From: Fibrobacterota bacterium
GTDB taxonomy: Bacteria; Fibrobacterota; Chitinivibrionia; Chitinivibrionales; Chitinispirillaceae
Reading direction: 5' to 3'
NCBI GenBank assembly: GCA_023412475.1
Contig: JAEYNR010000044.1
Span: forward strand, 26,873-90,872
DNA length: 64,000 nucleotides
Under the pieces are notes generated by a model that was given only the letters and a program-made list of their open reading frames with translations, made no database searches and was not told the origin of the DNA. Of the stretch, positions 61,936-64,000 are shown piece after piece. Position 1 is the stretch's first letter; the number at the start of each line of letters is the position of its first letter. Position numbers and translations under genes: made by a program.

Positions 61936-61979
61936 CCCCAGAGTTAAAACTTCAATGTGTAAACCAATTAACTCCGGGG
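61936..61979. repeat. Palindromic dispersed repeat, copy E, with compensatory changes
   Basis: CCCCAGAGTTAA (61936-61947) pairs with TTAACTCCGGGG (61968-61979), 11 of 12 pairs. Relative to copies A, B and D, the pairs after GAG change on both arms (GGT/ACC becomes GTT/AAC), which preserves the stem. The loop shares TTCAATG with copy C. Upstream of the small secreted-protein gene at 62128. Confidence 0.75.
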
Positions 61980-62127
61980 TAAGGGTGAAATCCCCAAAAA
62001 ATCCACCTTTTTTGATGTTTTCAACATAAAATCTCCAGGATCAGCTCTTTTCAGTATTATCTTGTTCGATATGGAAGTCTTGGTATATTTTGAAAAAGAG
62101 ATCCGATATTCACAACAGGAGTTTTTT

Positions 62128-62529
62128 ATGCCTCTAATTCGTTATACCTTTTTATTTTTCACTTGCTCTTTCACTCTGTCCTTTGCCCAGAGTGATTCAA
62201 TAGGGTTCCACTACACGATTCTTCACCCTGAGAATGCAGAAAATTCAGAAGTAACGGTTTCTGCAGATACTGTAAAATTCCGTTTGTTTTATGTGGATGA
62301 TGTCTGCAGTGATTTTTCTTATAGATTTCTGACCTGTTCAAATAAACTACTGGTGCAAAGGAGCTCACCGGATGCAGACCTGTGCACTTCTGAAGAGCAA
62401 ATACTCTATGGAGTGGAAGGTATCTTAACAGGTGTTCCTAAAGGCAAACACTATTTCGAGCTTCAGACCGGACCTGTCGACACCCTTCAGGAATCGATAT
62501 TCAGGGAATTTGTAAATATCAAACAGTAG
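62128..62529 (+). CDS. Small secreted hypothetical protein
   Basis: 133 residues from the ATG at 62128, which has CAGGAG 6 bases upstream; an in-frame start at 62062 adds 22 residues that hide the signal peptide. Signal peptide (about 1-20, ending SFAQ), then a beta-rich domain with three Cys (VDDVCSDF, LTCSNK, DLCTSEE). No family recognised. Confidence 0.65.
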   Translation: MPLIRYTFLFFTCSFTLSFAQSDSIGFHYTILHPENAENSEVTVSADTVKFRLFYVDDVCSDFSYRFLTCSNKLLVQRSSPDADLCTSEEQILYGVEGILTGVPKGKHYFELQTGPVDTLQESIFREFVNIKQ

Positions 62530-62818
62530 AGAGGGTTCGCTCCAATTTTGCTTTTATCTGCATTCAGTATTGTCCGGGTTAAAATTACTATAAGGTTAAT
62601 CGGAACCTAAAAAAAAACCTCTTGTACAGATACACTCACCTGAATCGATCGAAATGTTGACATAAAAACAACATTAAAAGGTGTCTCAGCTCTAATAAAG
62701 GAATCTTCAGCTTTTTCCAGAATGACATTTTTTGCCGTTACGCTGTTGCGATTGCTTTAAAACAGGTGCCCATCTGGGAGGTTTTATCTGAGGTATGATA
62801 CCTGGAATTAAAATAAAA
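62530..62818. other. Intergenic, nothing recognised
   Basis: About 290 bases after the small secreted gene; no gene or RNA seen before the terminator at 62819. Confidence 0.4.
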
Positions 62819-62851
62819 TCTCTGAAAGGCCGCAAAGGGCACTTTCAGAGA
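62819..62851 (-). terminator. Rho-independent terminator for the interrupted gene at 62905
   Basis: TCTCTGAAAG (62819-62828) pairs with CTTTCAGAGA (62842-62851), 10 bp. On the minus strand it is followed by TTTTATTTTAA and lies about 54 bases past the stop codon. Confidence 0.75.
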
Positions 62852-62904
62852 CTTCTCACACATCTCTCTTCAAGGAGCTAATTCTGGAGTTTTCTCTATT
62901 TCTT

Positions 62905-63246
62905 CTACTTTTTTTCCAGGCTTTCTTCGTGGTGGCTGGATAATAAATTCTGATCTCTTTTTTTGTCATTACGGAAAACAAATCGGGATTTAGCTATTAG
63001 TTCGTTTGTTGCATTTCGGGCTAAACAGAAGACTTTATTAAAGCGGATCCTCTCAGGGGAGTTGCTTTTATCAAGCGTTGCCAGTGCCAGAAGCTCGTTC
63101 ATCTCCCGTGAAAGCTGGGCGGCCCGTTCGAAATTGGAAAAATCATAATTTATAGCATCAAACAATTCCCTGTGTTTTCTGCCAAAAACTGCATATGAAT
63201 CGATTTCCGGACTTACCGCTGCAAGATCATCTTCTTAGGTACTCAT
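62905..63246 (-). pseudogene. Small gene interrupted by a stop at codon 4
   Basis: An ATG at 63246 with AAGGAG 7 bases upstream reads MST, then TAA (63235-63237). It then continues open in the same frame for 109 codons to 62905: EDDLAAVSPEIDSYAVFGRK, later FERAAQLSREMNELLALATL and a basic tail. A CAA-to-TAA change would explain it. Internal TTG at 63165 could start an 86-residue version. Helical, soluble, family unknown. The terminator downstream is intact. Confidence 0.6.
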
Positions 63247-63536
63247 AGAAAAGCTCCTTCTACTCAGGTGAATTGGAATGGAATTCTTTTAGTAAAGATC
63301 GACAGTATACGGCTATCGATCGATGATCACTATTTAGAAATATTTCTACGTAGAATAATCAGCTGTCTAACCGGGAAAAAAGCACTTAACAATAATCTGA
63401 ACGGAAAACCAACAAGAACTAATATCAGAACAATAACTAAAGAGAAGCGAACAGAAAGGAAAATATATTCATGTAAAAGGTCAAATTAATATTTTTAATT
63501 TTAGAAACGAAAAGGATAGCAGCGCATAGGAAAAAT

Positions 63537-63684
63537 CGGATAACGGATAACGGATAACGAATGTCGGATGTCGGATATCGGATGTCGGATATCGGATATC
63601 AGATATCAGATATCAGATGTCGGATGTCGGATGTCGAATGTCGGAATGTCGGATGTCGGATGTCGGATGTCGGATGTCGGATGT
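63537..63684. repeat. Heptanucleotide tandem repeat array
   Basis: About 21 copies of a 7-base unit, consensus CGGAT[AG]T, with variants CGGATAA (three at the start), CAGATAT and CGAATGT, and one 8-base unit. Five identical CGGATGT units occur near the end. A further short run of GGATAAC and three 8-base TTGAACC-type units follow to about 63745. The short frames reading through it are repeat artefacts. Confidence 0.9.
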
Positions 63685-63901
63685 CGACAACGACAAGACA
63701 GGGATAGGGATAACGGATAACGTTGAACCATTGAACCGTTGAACGGTAAATAAACGATTCAAATAACCGATAAGGAAAAAACCTATGGAAAACAGGAAAA
63801 GGCCTAAGGTAAGTATAGCAAAAATTGTACAGCATGCAAACGATATTGCTGTAGGCTGCAAACTGTTTATGTCCGTAAGCGCTCAACGAACGTATATCTT
63901 A

Positions 63902-64000
63902 TCAGTTTTTTGAAGGGTACAGTGGTGTATGAATTGGATCTAAATCATTGTTGTTGTTTTTATACCAGTTCACCGGAAGCAGATCAGCTATATCAGCATC
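63902..64000 (-). CDS. C-terminal end of a gene running off the window
   Basis: The minus-strand frame is open from the window end to TGA at 63902-63904: ADIADLLPVNWYKNNNNDL and a tail ending YPSKN. The LLPxNW stretch is reminiscent of the C-terminus of IS66-type transposases, but 32 residues are too few for a firm call. Confidence 0.4.
   Translation of the reverse strand, partial: DADIADLLPVNWYKNNNNDLDPIHTPLYPSKN

Noticed and set aside
63537..63722. CRISPR-like repetition
   Set aside because: The units are 7 bases in direct tandem without spacers; it is a short tandem repeat, not a CRISPR array.
63599..63886. Two overlapping minus-strand frames with SDIRHPTSDI repeats
   Set aside because: They translate the heptamer array; no start context or family features.

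Overview
The window reads as a moderately AT-rich bacterial chromosome segment, most likely from the Fibrobacterota (a Chitinispirillum/Chitinivibrio-like lineage). The main clue is a large secreted protein with an N-terminal fibro-slime domain (18629..21559), a domain best known from Fibrobacter and relatives. Gram-negative envelope genes (a putative outer-membrane barrel, an LpxL-like acyltransferase, an ECF sigma/Spy-like module) agree. The lineage call is inference.

Layout. 1-7.9 kb is a minus-strand information-processing block: rpoB (partial), rplL, rplJ, rplA, rplK, nusG, secE, tRNA-Trp, rpmG, tuf, four more tRNAs (Thr-GGU, Gly-UCC, Tyr-GUA, Thr-UGU), then clpP. The EF-Tu lacks the usual RGITI switch-I sequence. 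7.9-14.1 kb is loosely packed: secreted/outer-membrane hypotheticals, a SAM methyltransferase, a decayed IS21 end and tRNA-Arg. 14.3-25.3 kb carries a geranylgeranyl-reductase-type flavoprotein, a nucleoside hydrolase, a Xer recombinase, the fibro-slime protein, a three-gene ECF sigma/anti-sigma/Spy-like operon, rpiB, a dCMP deaminase and a DUF72 protein. 25.3-33.6 kb has htpX, a radical-SAM/B12 gene coupled to an LpxL-like acyltransferase, ftsH, rfbA-rfbC and a glycosyltransferase. An AT-rich patch near 34 kb holds a MetF-like gene and a truncated GNAT.

35.3-40.4 kb is a minus-strand operon of a Hanks-type Ser/Thr kinase, a sensory-type [FeFe]-hydrogenase fused to PAS, and a degenerate kinase. 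This is probably a hydrogen- or redox-sensing phospho-relay. 40.6-51.2 kb is mixed housekeeping and signalling: dus, PAC2, StrF-like glycosyltransferase, dinB, an ACP-like protein without the carrier serine, a histidine kinase with a pseudo-receiver next to a sigma54 regulator with GAFTSA, and typA. 51.6-57.7 kb has a MoxR ATPase with an unrecognised 603-residue partner, a NusG-II protein with a Gx-type transporter, and a LysE exporter.

57.8-59.5 kb is the most unusual locus. A RAYT/Y1-transposase-like gene, lacking both the first HUH histidine and the expected catalytic tyrosine, is bracketed by three copies of a palindromic repeat. Further copies lie at 12.2 kb and 61.9 kb, and one copy shows compensatory stem changes. 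The rest (59.7-64 kb) has a TVP38-family protein, small secreted proteins, a small gene interrupted at codon 4, and a heptanucleotide tandem array. Similar but decayed 7-bp-periodic arrays occur in at least five other intergenic gaps.

All calls come from reading the sequence and remembered family motifs; no searches were run.
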